Shown here: positions 7,664 through 15,975 of the stretch, piece by piece
Numbering within the stretch: position 1 is the stretch's first letter
Layout: every line of letters starts with the position of its first letter
Assembly: GCA_965199055.1 (NCBI GenBank)
Contig: CBDAQR010000003.1
Span: forward strand, 1,736,001-1,800,000
DNA from: CBDAQR01 sp965199055
Lineage (GTDB): Bacteria; Pseudomonadota; Gammaproteobacteria; Pseudomonadales; Halieaceae
DNA: 64,000 nucleotides
Reading direction: 5' to 3'
The notes under the pieces: model-generated
What the model saw: only the letters and a program-made list of their open reading frames with translations
Told to the model about the DNA's origin: nothing
Database searches by the model: none
Program-made: the position numbers and the translations under genes

Positions 7664-9292
7664 ATGACATCTCAACAGCAACCCGACTACGACGTCATCG
7701 CCATAGGCGCCGGATTCGCCGGCCTCAGCCTGATCCACTACATTCGCGAAGCCGGCTTGACGATTCGTGTGTTCGATCGCGCCGATGACATCGGCGGCAC
7801 CTGGACCTGGAATCGCTACCCTGGCGCCATGACCGACAGCGAGAGCTACTACTACTGCCTCACGTTTTCGAAGGAACTGCTGCAGGAGTGGTCCTGGTCG
7901 GCGCGCTACCCGGACTGGAAAGAGACACTTAGTTACTTCCACTTCGTCGCTGAGCGCTGCGACATGATGCCGCATATTCAACTCAATACTGAGATCACAG
8001 GAGCGGACTACCAGGCCGACAGCGGACTCTGGCTAGTGACCACCGCGGGCGGGGAGCGTTTTACCTGCAAGTACTTCGTCAGTGCCATGGGCATGATCTC
8101 GGAGCCGGTGATACCAAAGATTCAGGGGATGAACAGTTTCCAGGGCCCTATTTTCCACTCTTCACGCTGGCCTGAGGACCTCGAATGGCAGGGCAAGCGC
8201 ATCGGCATTATCGGCGCTGGTGCCACGACCGTGCAGATGGTTCCGGTAATGGCAAAAGAAGCCGCCAGCGTAACGGTATTCCAGCGCACACCCAACTTCA
8301 TCCTGCCAGCCATGCAACGAGAGATGACTCCCGAGTGGGAGAAAGAGATCAAGGACAACTACGATGACATCGTAGCCAAGTGCCGCAACCATATCTTTGG
8401 CATGGCCTTTGACAGCCCGGTCGGCCGCAACGCCTCCGAGACCGATCCCGAAGAAGTACAGCGCATTTTTGAGGAACACTGGAACGGCAGCTTCCGCTGG
8501 GTATTCGAGACCTTCGACGACTTGTTGGGCGACGCGGAGTCTAATCGACTTGCCTCCCAGTTCATCATCGACAAGATGAAGGAGCGGATAGACGACCCGG
8601 AACTGGCGGAGCTGCTGACGCCTACCACCGACGATTATCCCTTGTTCGCCAAGCGCCCACCGTTGGACCACGGCTATCTTGAAGCCTTCAACCGCGACAA
8701 TGTGCATCTCGTCGATATCAAAGACCGGGAACCGATCGAAGCCATTACGGAGACAGGGGTCCGTACAAGCGCGAACGACTACGAATTCGACATCATCGTC
8801 ATCGCCACTGGCTTCCGAGCCTACACCGGCGCATTGGAAGCGTTTCCGATTCGTGGCAAGAGCGGACAAAGCCTGCGTGAAAAGTGGCAGACCACCTCAA
8901 AGTCCATCATGGGTGTGTGCGTCGCTGACTTCCCCAACTTGTTCACCATTACAGGCCCGCAAGCACCGTTCGCGAATCTACCGACATCCATTGAGCAGAA
9001 CGCGATGTACGTCACCGACTGCATCAAGAAGATGGAGAGCGAAGGCTATGACATCTTCGAACCGAAGCAGGAAGCCGAAGACGAGTGGTCAGCGCACGTC
9101 ACTGAGGTGCACCAACAGACCTTAATGAACGTTGGGGATTCTGTTCACTCCTGGATGATGGGTGCGAACATCGATAACCACAGCCCGCGGGTGCTGATCT
9201 ATTTTGGCGGCGCTAACGTGTACTACGACCGCCTGCGTGAATCGGTGAATGACGGCTTCCCTGAACTCAGCTTCGATCGACTGGCGAGCTAA
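7664..9292 (+). CDS. Baeyer-Villiger-type flavin monooxygenase
   Basis: FAD/NADPH class B monooxygenase of 542 residues. It has the first Rossmann motif GAGFAG (15-20), the BVMO fingerprint FQGPIFHSSRWP (about 158-169, fitting FxGxxxHxxxWP), the second Rossmann motif GAGATT near 184 and a C-terminal ATGF. Such enzymes insert oxygen next to a ketone carbonyl to give an ester or lactone, typically from cyclic ketones, steroids or long-chain ketones. It follows the acyl-CoA dehydrogenase and its last 4 bases overlap the convergent GST gene. A second, divergent homologue lies at 20425. Confidence 0.9.
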   Translation: MTSQQQPDYDVIAIGAGFAGLSLIHYIREAGLTIRVFDRADDIGGTWTWNRYPGAMTDSESYYYCLTFSKELLQEWSWSARYPDWKETLSYFHFVAERCDMMPHIQLNTEITGADYQADSGLWLVTTAGGERFTCKYFVSAMGMISEPVIPKIQGMNSFQGPIFHSSRWPEDLEWQGKRIGIIGAGATTVQMVPVMAKEAASVTVFQRTPNFILPAMQREMTPEWEKEIKDNYDDIVAKCRNHIFGMAFDSPVGRNASETDPEEVQRIFEEHWNGSFRWVFETFDDLLGDAESNRLASQFIIDKMKERIDDPELAELLTPTTDDYPLFAKRPPLDHGYLEAFNRDNVHLVDIKDREPIEAITETGVRTSANDYEFDIIVIATGFRAYTGALEAFPIRGKSGQSLREKWQTTSKSIMGVCVADFPNLFTITGPQAPFANLPTSIEQNAMYVTDCIKKMESEGYDIFEPKQEAEDEWSAHVTEVHQQTLMNVGDSVHSWMMGANIDNHSPRVLIYFGGANVYYDRLRESVNDGFPELSFDRLAS

Positions 9293-9927
9293 GTCTTCAG
9301 CTGCGGCTGCCACTGTGGATGCTTCTGCATAACGGACCGAAACAGGTCGCCGTTCAACAGGGTTTCCAACCAGGCTTGCACGCAGGGATAAGGCAGCGCG
9401 TCGAAACCCGGCTTGTCGACAAAAGCAAACTGCCTCACAAAGGGGAAGATCGCTACGTCCGCATAGCAAATTGCGGCACCGTTTAGCCAGGGGCCCGCTT
9501 GCGCCAGTTGTTGCTCGAGTGCACTGAGAAACCGCTCTGCTTCTCTTCTATAGTCCAGCATACTGGCTTCGGGATACCGATCGGCATACTTGTAACGGTC
9601 CAGCCAGTGCTTGAACTCGCCGTCGCAGCGAGCCACCAAACTCTTCATCCGCTCAGCCGACTCATCCTGCGTGCCTAACCAATCTTGCGGATCGTTCTGC
9701 TGCAGCGCCCACAACATTACATCGAGGCTCTCATCGAGCACCTGGTCAGAAAGTTGCAATACGGGAACCGTTCCCTTGGCAGAGATTGCCAACATCTCCG
9801 CGGGTTTGTCGCGCAACACCACCTCACGCAACTCCACCTCCACACCGGCATAGGCTAGCGCCATGCGCGCTCGTATGGCGTAGGGGCAGCGGCGGAATGA
9901 ATATAGGATTGGAGTGTTGGTTTGCAT
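9289..9927 (-). CDS. Glutathione S-transferase family protein
   Basis: GST fold protein of 212 residues. The thioredoxin-like N-terminal domain starts with SFRRCPYAIRARMAL (a CPYA redox-type motif), followed by the cis-Pro segment GTVPVLQL and D/E-S-L-D for glutathione binding. The all-helical C-terminal domain begins near residue 90. A Cys at the catalytic position suggests an omega/beta-type thiol transferase rather than a classic conjugating GST. It overlaps the BVMO stop by 4 bases on the opposite strand and lies 3 bases from the DUF3604 gene stop. The substrate is unknown. Confidence 0.87.
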   Translation of the reverse strand: MQTNTPILYSFRRCPYAIRARMALAYAGVEVELREVVLRDKPAEMLAISAKGTVPVLQLSDQVLDESLDVMLWALQQNDPQDWLGTQDESAERMKSLVARCDGEFKHWLDRYKYADRYPEASMLDYRREAERFLSALEQQLAQAGPWLNGAAICYADVAIFPFVRQFAFVDKPGFDALPYPCVQAWLETLLNGDLFRSVMQKHPQWQPQLKT

Positions 9928-9930
9928 TGT

Positions 9931-11928
9931 CTATCTGTCACGCTGAGCGGGCTGATACCAGATGGGAGAACTCCAGGCCCGCTCCTGCGTTAGCTCCGGC
10001 ATGCGAGCGTTGTCACACATCGCAGGCCGCTCACCGGCTGGTGCATTCAAGCAGCTCCACGCTGTCCATTTGCAGGCTGGGTTTTCTACCACACGAACAT
10101 AGTACGCCGAGGATTCATCGGGATCGAACTCCGGATCCTGCCAAATGGCACATAGGGACTCAGCACCCTCACCTACGGGTGCGCAAGTTAGCGGATCCAC
10201 GCCGGCAACGGTTTCACCGCCCGCGACATCGAAGATCGATTGATGAAACTGGCCGTCTTCCAATGCGCGAACTTTGATAACCTGCATTCGCTGGAGCAAG
10301 CCACCCGGGCGTTCAGCAGTACCCGGATCGCGCTGCGCACTCAGCGCAAACCAGGGGGTGCCATCTTCCCCATCAACTTCACCACCCATTGGCACACCGG
10401 CGGCATAGGCATTATCGAGGGCATCGGGTCGTTCACACCAACCTCGGCCATCCTCATCTTCAGCCACCAGCTTTTCGCCACCGGCAAAGAAACGCACGGT
10501 CGTGCGAGTACCCGAGGTGGCAAACACTTCACGCCGCTGCATCGCATCAAATAGCGCATCGCGAGAATTTTCTTCAGCCCACACGCCAACCAGGCCACCC
10601 GGGTTGCGCTGAACCGGCAACTTAAGTCGCTGCTCGAGTCGCGCAGAACCGAGGCCGGTACTACCCTCCCAGCCCCACTCTTCGGTATCTCCGGGATTGC
10701 CATTGTGGGTATCGGTACTGCCAATAAACCCGACACGATAAGGATTGACGCCCAGCTCGCGCTGCTCTCGCAGACCAGCCGCGATCGCATAGCGCGCGTA
10801 GTCGTTACGGGAGACACAACCGCGGCCGAGCGACTTACCAATGCCCGGCTCACCCTCACAGTCGTCAGCCGAATTCAAAGGCTCCCACTTCTCCAGATCG
10901 CACAGTTCGTCATAGGCACCCACTACTCCCCAGAGGTTATTGCGGCACTCAGATTCGCCCTTGATTTGCATCATCTCCATGAGCGGCTCTAGCTCAGCAC
11001 GTAGAGTTGCGCGCTCGCGCCGCGCATCCAGCGGCACGTTCGGGTCACTCAACGGGAACATGCGACCGCTGGAGTGATTCGGGTTATGCGGGATAGCGAG
11101 CACATCGCAATCTCCATCGGTCTCCAGGCAGAGATCACTCAGCCGCCGCCACAGTCCGTCTGGCTCCGTTTCATCGACAGCAGACACCGGCAGCTCCGGC
11201 ACCACATCGTTGCGAAAAATGACATTGCGATGCACACGATTAGCGCTGGGCGCATAGGTGTACTCGTAGCCATGAAAGGTGGTGAAGCTGCAAGCACTAC
11301 TGCGGTCATACCAGTCTTCAGCCGCCCGCCGGGTGATGTTCCAGGTTTCTAGCGCCGCCGCTCGGCACTCTAAAGCGCCACTACCGCAAAACTCTTCCGC
11401 CCGAATATTGGCACGAATGGCGAACATGGCGGATATTGCCTTCGGATAAAACTTGTAGCGCATCTCTTTGCGAAACGCGCGACAGACATCGTCGCCATAT
11501 CCAGCCGAACCCGGCGTGATGCACATATATACTTCGCCAATCGACTCAGCGTGATCAGTGACTGCCGCAAAGTCCAGAGGCCGATCCAACTGCACCGTGC
11601 GCAATCCGTTACCGGCATCGTCATAGGGAGGTAGGCCCAGAGGTTCGCCCTTAGCAAATCGGTAAGCCTGGTCGGGCGTAGTCATCATCCCGCGACCTGC
11701 GCCGTCCCAGGAGTAAGCTGTATGCACATGTAAATCGCCAAAATAGGCATTGCGCAGTACAGACCTGTCTTCACAATCGGCGCGAGGGGTCGCTGCTGCC
11801 GACGGCGCCGCACCGATGGTGGGCTGCCAGTCTGTATGCTCTGGCTCGAAGGAACTGATCAGCGTGTAGAAACTAACCGCCGCAGCGAGCAGCAGCACAA
11901 GTAACGCAAGGCCGAGCTTGCGCAACAC
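9931..11928 (-). CDS. DUF3604 family protein (PHP-like, probably exported)
   Basis: Large protein of 665 residues matching the DUF3604 family. The N terminus has a hydrophobic segment (about residues 5-22), so it is probably membrane-anchored or periplasmic. Conserved stretches include NAYFGDLHVHTAYSWDG near 60, a YAAVTDHAE-like FAAVTDHAES near 120, FHGYEYTY near 220, and GFIGSTDTHNGNPG near 400. These HxH and DxH patterns resemble PHP-type metal-dependent hydrolases. The start is GTG at 11928, five bases after the stop of the PTPS-family gene, so the two are likely cotranscribed. No reaction is established that I can name. Confidence 0.85.
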   Translation of the reverse strand: MLRKLGLALLVLLLAAAVSFYTLISSFEPEHTDWQPTIGAAPSAAATPRADCEDRSVLRNAYFGDLHVHTAYSWDGAGRGMMTTPDQAYRFAKGEPLGLPPYDDAGNGLRTVQLDRPLDFAAVTDHAESIGEVYMCITPGSAGYGDDVCRAFRKEMRYKFYPKAISAMFAIRANIRAEEFCGSGALECRAAALETWNITRRAAEDWYDRSSACSFTTFHGYEYTYAPSANRVHRNVIFRNDVVPELPVSAVDETEPDGLWRRLSDLCLETDGDCDVLAIPHNPNHSSGRMFPLSDPNVPLDARRERATLRAELEPLMEMMQIKGESECRNNLWGVVGAYDELCDLEKWEPLNSADDCEGEPGIGKSLGRGCVSRNDYARYAIAAGLREQRELGVNPYRVGFIGSTDTHNGNPGDTEEWGWEGSTGLGSARLEQRLKLPVQRNPGGLVGVWAEENSRDALFDAMQRREVFATSGTRTTVRFFAGGEKLVAEDEDGRGWCERPDALDNAYAAGVPMGGEVDGEDGTPWFALSAQRDPGTAERPGGLLQRMQVIKVRALEDGQFHQSIFDVAGGETVAGVDPLTCAPVGEGAESLCAIWQDPEFDPDESSAYYVRVVENPACKWTAWSCLNAPAGERPAMCDNARMPELTQERAWSSPIWYQPAQRDR

Positions 11929-11933
11929 GCCAG

Positions 11934-12428
11934 CTAGCTTTCCCTGGACCAGTAGCTGGAGCCGGTCTGGCCGGGGCCGGAAGACACCATCACCTCGATT
12001 TCCTGGATCTGCTGGGCATCGAGGAATTCCGTATCGGCGACCGCCGTCTCCAGCAGATAGTGAGAGAGGTCTTCCACCGTGGTATTGCGCACCGGTATCA
12101 ACAAGGTGTCGCTCTTGAGTAGTAGCAATACATCGCCATTGTGATTAACCCGGTAGTAATCGCCCTCTTCACTCACCTCGAGATAAGGGGACTGCGAAGG
12201 AATCAAAGTGTACTCATCCAATGCATCGCACAGCTTCTTGATCTCGCGCTTGTATACGGCGTAATCACCGGTCAGGCCGTTCTCATCGACTGGCGCCACG
12301 ATACGAGCCGCCACAGAGAAATTATGGCCGTGCAGGCGCTCCCGCTCTGTCGCAGAAAAGATCGTGAAATGGGCGGCGGAAAACTTATGGCTTTCCTTGT
12401 CGATATAGATCGTCGTTAGTCTTTGCAT
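11934..12428 (-). CDS. 6-pyruvoyl/6-carboxytetrahydropterin synthase family protein, catalytic Cys replaced
   Basis: T-fold PTPS/QueD family protein of 164 residues. The three zinc ligands are visible: H20 (FSAAH), H33 and H35 (LHGH). The Cys that QueD uses in CxxxHGH is absent; E30 stands at ExxHGH, the arrangement reported for PTPS-III proteins that supply folate synthesis in place of dihydroneopterin aldolase. The usual LDH motif reads LDE (71-72). NTTVEDL near 118 matches the conserved (T/E)xENL region. It is therefore probably not a standard QueD. It heads a minus-strand pair with the DUF3604 gene and is divergent from the membrane protein at 12546. Confidence 0.8.
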   Translation of the reverse strand: MQRLTTIYIDKESHKFSAAHFTIFSATERERLHGHNFSVAARIVAPVDENGLTGDYAVYKREIKKLCDALDEYTLIPSQSPYLEVSEEGDYYRVNHNGDVLLLLKSDTLLIPVRNTTVEDLSHYLLETAVADTEFLDAQQIQEIEVMVSSGPGQTGSSYWSRES

Positions 12429-12545
12429 GGCGGGTAGTAATCCACAGTCAGTAAGAGTCCGTCAACGATTACGTGTACCGCGCGCATACGGATTGATTCC
12501 TGCTACTCTATCCTCCATGGATGAAGAGCGGGCAGGGAATAACGC

Positions 12546-13655
12546 GTGATCATTGATTGGCTGGGCATCCCCGCTGCATTTATCGCCTGGGGCTTCGCTT
12601 TGTATGTCTATGCCGTTGCGCCGCCCTCGCGGGGCGCCCGCTACCTGGTGGCCATGCTTTTTATTGACGGCCTCGCGGTCATCACCAGCTATAGCAACCA
12701 CTTTTACACACAGCCATTCCTGGAATCCCTGGGATTGCCGGCCATCCCCCTCATAACACACCAGGTCTCGGACTGGGCCCTGGTCGCCGTCTATTTGCCC
12801 TTTATTGGTATGACCCTGAAGACGCCGCTGGTGGCGCCGCTCAAGCACCCCCTGGTTAGCCGGTGCATTCTGTTCAGTGGGCTGGGCATCTCGCTACTGA
12901 TCCCCTTCTTGCCCGAGGATGTGCAGTACCGCTTCAATTTTCCTTTCTACATCATTATTTGTGTCGCGCTGGCCTGGGGATTCTTCGGTGCACTCCATGC
13001 CTGGTACACCGCGAGCAGTGATATGGAGCGGGAGCGAGCGCGAGCGTTTACCATCGCCTTCGGGGTTCGCGATATTCTCTGGACCATGACGTTTGCCGTG
13101 TACCCCGTGGTCTACTACGGCATCGGCGGCATCACCGTCGAAGACATTCAGTACAAGACCCACATACTGGGGTACATACTGCCGCTGACCTACCAGCTGG
13201 CTGTGATTATTTACGTGCCACTGGTCGCCTACGGTGTACTGCGGGTACAGCTATTCGATATCGACTTGCGGGTGAAACGCACGCTGCGGCGCGGCACAGT
13301 CGCTGCCGCCTTTGTGGCCACATTCTTCGTGGTCTCTGAACTCGCAGGAAATTACCTGTCCAACCAGTTCGGCGCCGTGCTGGGCGTCATCGGCACCGGT
13401 GTGCTCGTATTTTTCCTGGACCCGATCCAGCGAGCCGCTGAGCGCTTCTCAAACGCCGCCATGCCCAACACGGTGGATACGCCCGAGTACGCATCGTTCC
13501 GCAAGCTACAGGTGTACGACGCAGCGGTGCGGGCAGCCCTGGAGAATGGTGAGATCAGCAATCGCGAGCGACGCGTTCTCGACAGCATGATCGAGTCAAT
13601 GGGCATTGACCGAGGGGTAGCAGAGCAGTTGGAGCGCGACGCGGTGCACATCTAG
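12546..13655 (+). CDS. Nine-helix integral membrane protein with soluble tail, function unknown
   Basis: I do not recognise a named family with confidence. About nine hydrophobic segments run from residue 3 to about 300 (the first at 3-24, the last at 277-296, ending FFLDP). The N-terminal part recalls 7TM sensor modules found on histidine kinases, but no kinase domain follows. The last 70 residues are soluble, charged and helical, containing YDAAVRAALENGEISNRERR and a tail rich in E/R. This resembles short helical tails with an ALENGEIS pattern found on membrane proteins in other prokaryotes. Start GTG 12546, with AGGGA upstream. Confidence 0.7.
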   Translation: MIIDWLGIPAAFIAWGFALYVYAVAPPSRGARYLVAMLFIDGLAVITSYSNHFYTQPFLESLGLPAIPLITHQVSDWALVAVYLPFIGMTLKTPLVAPLKHPLVSRCILFSGLGISLLIPFLPEDVQYRFNFPFYIIICVALAWGFFGALHAWYTASSDMERERARAFTIAFGVRDILWTMTFAVYPVVYYGIGGITVEDIQYKTHILGYILPLTYQLAVIIYVPLVAYGVLRVQLFDIDLRVKRTLRRGTVAAAFVATFFVVSELAGNYLSNQFGAVLGVIGTGVLVFFLDPIQRAAERFSNAAMPNTVDTPEYASFRKLQVYDAAVRAALENGEISNRERRVLDSMIESMGIDRGVAEQLERDAVHI

Positions 13656-13697
13656 CTGGATAGTCTTGCGCGAGGATGCGTAGCAAGCGTCCAGTCG

Positions 13698-13712
13698 TGC
13701 TAAGGTTTCGCA
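13698..13712 (+). promoter_or_regulatory. Candidate extended -10 of matB, leaderless geometry
   Basis: TGC-TAAGGT (13698-13706) reads as an extended -10. The hexamer ends 6 bases before the ATG at 13713, so transcription would start at or next to the initiation codon. No Shine-Dalgarno sequence and no clear -35 are present. The same spacing occurs at 19526, 26322 and 35870. Confidence 0.45.
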
Positions 13713-15185
13713 ATGAACGACAATCTCTATCTCAGCCTGAAACGCGGATTTGAGCACCGCCTTGCGGACACCTGCTTGAGCCTATCAAGCACCGCGGACT
13801 GGACCTACACGCAACTCGATGACCTGTCGGCGCGCCTGGCAACAGTGTTGCGGGAACGTGCAGCGCCCGGCGACCGGGTACTCGTGCAGATCAATAAACG
13901 TCCCGAAGCGGTGGCGCTTTATCTCGCGTGCCTGCGATCCGGGCTGGTACTGGTACCACTCAATACCGCCTACACCGCGGGCGAGTTGGATTACTTCAGG
14001 AACGATGCCGACCCGGCCATCGAGATCACTGACGCAGAGCTGTCGACACTCTGCGCCGCTGCTATCAACACTTCTACTTTGGACGAAGTCTTTTCGGCAG
14101 ATACCGACACCCTCGCAGCGATCCTATACACCTCCGGCACGACGGGGCGCTCCAAGGGCGCCATGCTGACTCACGGCGGCCTGGGCTCTAATGCCAAAAC
14201 CCTGCACGCGTTGTGGGGCTTCGAGCAGGGGGATGTACTGCTTCACGCTCTGCCGATTTTTCATGTGCATGGCCTGTTCGTCGCACTGAATACCGCGCTA
14301 CTGAATGGCTCTCGCATTCTGTTCCTGGATAAGTTCGACATCGATGAGGTGCTGGCGCTATTGCCACAAGCATCCCTGATGATGGGTGTACCTACGTTCT
14401 ATACCCGACTGCTCTCCGATGAACGATTCAACCGCGCAGCCGCCGCCCATATGCGTCTATTTATCTCTGGTTCTGCGCCACTCACCGAGCAAACCTTCGC
14501 TGAGTTTGAAGAGCGCACCGGCAAGCGCATACTGGAACGCTATGGCATGTCGGAAACCGGCATGATTACCTCCAACCCGCTGGAAGGCGAGCGTATTGCG
14601 GGCACCGTGGGCTTCGCACTACCGGGAACCGAAACCCGTGTCTGCAGTGATCAGGGTGAGGTACTGGCCGCGGGCGAGATCGGGGTCGTGGAAACCCGAG
14701 GCCCCCACGTATTCGCCGGCTACTGGCAGATGCCTGAGAAAACCGCGAGCGAATTTCGCGAAGGCGGCTGGTTCATCACCGGCGACATGGGCTTTCTCGA
14801 TGCAAGCGGCCGCCTGAGCCTGGTCGGCCGGGAGAAGGATCTTATTATTTCTGGTGGCTATAACGTTTACCCCAAGGAAGTCGAGCTCGCGCTGGATGAG
14901 CTTGAGGGGATTCGGGAGTCGGCCGTCATAGGCGTTCCGCATCCGGATTTCGGAGAAGCCGTCGTTGCGGTATGTGTGCCCAGCAAGGATAAACTACCGG
15001 CTGAACGTGACGTGAGCGCTGCGCTGGCCGATAATCTTGCTCGCTTTAAACAACCGAAGCGACTCATCCAGATTGGGGAATTGCCGCGTAACACCATGGG
15101 CAAAGTACAGAAGAACATTTTGCGCGAACAGTTCGCAGCACTGTTTAGCGACACACCAGAGCAATCAACAGGAACCACCTCATGA
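13713..15185 (+). CDS. matB: Malonyl-CoA synthetase-like ANL enzyme
   Basis: AMP-forming ligase of 490 residues. The P-loop YTSGTTGRSKG is at 139-149, followed by LLHALPIFHVHGLF near 170-185, then ERYGMSETGM near 275, FITGDMG, and DLIISGGYNVYPKEVE; the catalytic Lys is in NTMGKVQKN near the end. The compact length and the HALPIFHVHGLFVALN block match MatB (malonate + CoA + ATP gives malonyl-CoA). Some relatives act on methylmalonate or other short dicarboxylates, so the exact substrate is uncertain. It overlaps the SDR gene by 4 bases (ATGA), so the two are translationally coupled. No malonyl-CoA decarboxylase is seen nearby. Confidence 0.82.
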   Translation: MNDNLYLSLKRGFEHRLADTCLSLSSTADWTYTQLDDLSARLATVLRERAAPGDRVLVQINKRPEAVALYLACLRSGLVLVPLNTAYTAGELDYFRNDADPAIEITDAELSTLCAAAINTSTLDEVFSADTDTLAAILYTSGTTGRSKGAMLTHGGLGSNAKTLHALWGFEQGDVLLHALPIFHVHGLFVALNTALLNGSRILFLDKFDIDEVLALLPQASLMMGVPTFYTRLLSDERFNRAAAAHMRLFISGSAPLTEQTFAEFEERTGKRILERYGMSETGMITSNPLEGERIAGTVGFALPGTETRVCSDQGEVLAAGEIGVVETRGPHVFAGYWQMPEKTASEFREGGWFITGDMGFLDASGRLSLVGREKDLIISGGYNVYPKEVELALDELEGIRESAVIGVPHPDFGEAVVAVCVPSKDKLPAERDVSAALADNLARFKQPKRLIQIGELPRNTMGKVQKNILREQFAALFSDTPEQSTGTTS

Positions 15186-15883
15186 AGTCAGCCATTATCA
15201 CCGGCGCCAGCGTTGGCATCGGACATGCCGCCGCGCAGCAGTTCATCAATGACGGCTACGCTGTCTACAACCTGTCGCGACGAGCTTGCGCTGTAGATGG
15301 CGTGAACAATATCGCCACTGATCTCTCAGATGACGCTTCGATTGCCGAGGCGCTCGACACCCTGCGCGACGTGGTGGACGACTCCGATTCGGTTGCGCTG
15401 GTGCACAATGCCTGCCAGATGCGCAAAGACAGTGCGATGGGCTGTGACAGTGAAGATCTGCATGCAGTGCTACAAACCAATGTGGTGGCCGCCAACAGCA
15501 TCAACCAGGTCTTGCTGCCACTGATGCCCACGGGCTCCAGCGTAATTTATATCGGCTCAACGCTCTCGGAGAAAGCCGTCGGAGGCTCTTTCAGCTACGT
15601 TATCTCCAAGCATGCCGTTATCGGCATGATGCGTGCGACCTGCCAGGATCTGATGGGCCGTGGCATACATACGGCCTGCGTGTGTCCGGGTTTCACTGAC
15701 ACCGAAATGTTGCGCACCCATCTGGGTAACGACCAGGAGGTTATTGACAGCATTGCCGGTCTCAACAGCTTCAATCGACTCATAGACCCCGATGAAATCG
15801 CTAGCCTGATTTGCTGGGCGCATAGCAACCCAGTGATCAATGGTTCGATATTGCACGCTCACCTCGGGCAAAAAGAGAGTTAG
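15182..15883 (+). CDS. SDR family oxidoreductase coupled to matB
   Basis: Short-chain dehydrogenase of 233 residues with TGASVGIG (about 8-15), VHNAC in place of the usual NNAG (near 78), a catalytic Ser in IYIGSTLSEKA and YVISK (Tyr-x3-Lys) near 139. The start ATG lies inside the matB stop (ATGA overlap), which indicates one operon. The product may reduce or oxidise a compound derived from the matB reaction, but neither the substrate nor the cofactor preference can be read from the sequence. The atypical NAG motif marks it as divergent from the other SDRs in this window. Confidence 0.86.
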   Translation: MKSAIITGASVGIGHAAAQQFINDGYAVYNLSRRACAVDGVNNIATDLSDDASIAEALDTLRDVVDDSDSVALVHNACQMRKDSAMGCDSEDLHAVLQTNVVAANSINQVLLPLMPTGSSVIYIGSTLSEKAVGGSFSYVISKHAVIGMMRATCQDLMGRGIHTACVCPGFTDTEMLRTHLGNDQEVIDSIAGLNSFNRLIDPDEIASLICWAHSNPVINGSILHAHLGQKES

Positions 15884-15897
15884 GTCGAGACCTGGGT

Positions 15898-15953
15898 TAG
15901 AATAACGCCTGACTACAATCGATCACCGAGAATCCACCGTAGAGAATCCACCG
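15898..15953 (+). promoter_or_regulatory. Candidate -10 and leader tandem repeat of the yhhQ gene
   Basis: TAGAAT (15898-15903) followed by AACGCC forms a -10 with GC-rich discriminator like those at purM, metG and mrp. Downstream in the leader the 12-base word GAGAATCCACCG occurs twice (15928-15939 and 15942-15953), a direct repeat with a 14-base period. I looked for a preQ1 riboswitch and did not find a convincing pseudoknot consensus. The role of the repeat is unknown. Confidence 0.35.
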
Positions 15954-15975
15954 CCGACAAAAAGAAGAACTGGCC

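Noticed and set aside
8162..8869. 235-residue open frame antisense to the BVMO gene
   Set aside because: Same reason: it overlaps a motif-rich flavin monooxygenase and lacks any family signature or ribosome site.
11934..12428. Standard QueD for queuosine synthesis, paired with the yhhQ transporter
   Set aside because: The QueD catalytic Cys and the LDH motif are absent, and the transporter lies several genes away in a different unit.
15898..15975. preQ1 riboswitch in the yhhQ leader
   Set aside because: I could not assemble a pseudoknot with the conserved C-rich loop and A-rich tail; the leader is dominated by a direct repeat instead.
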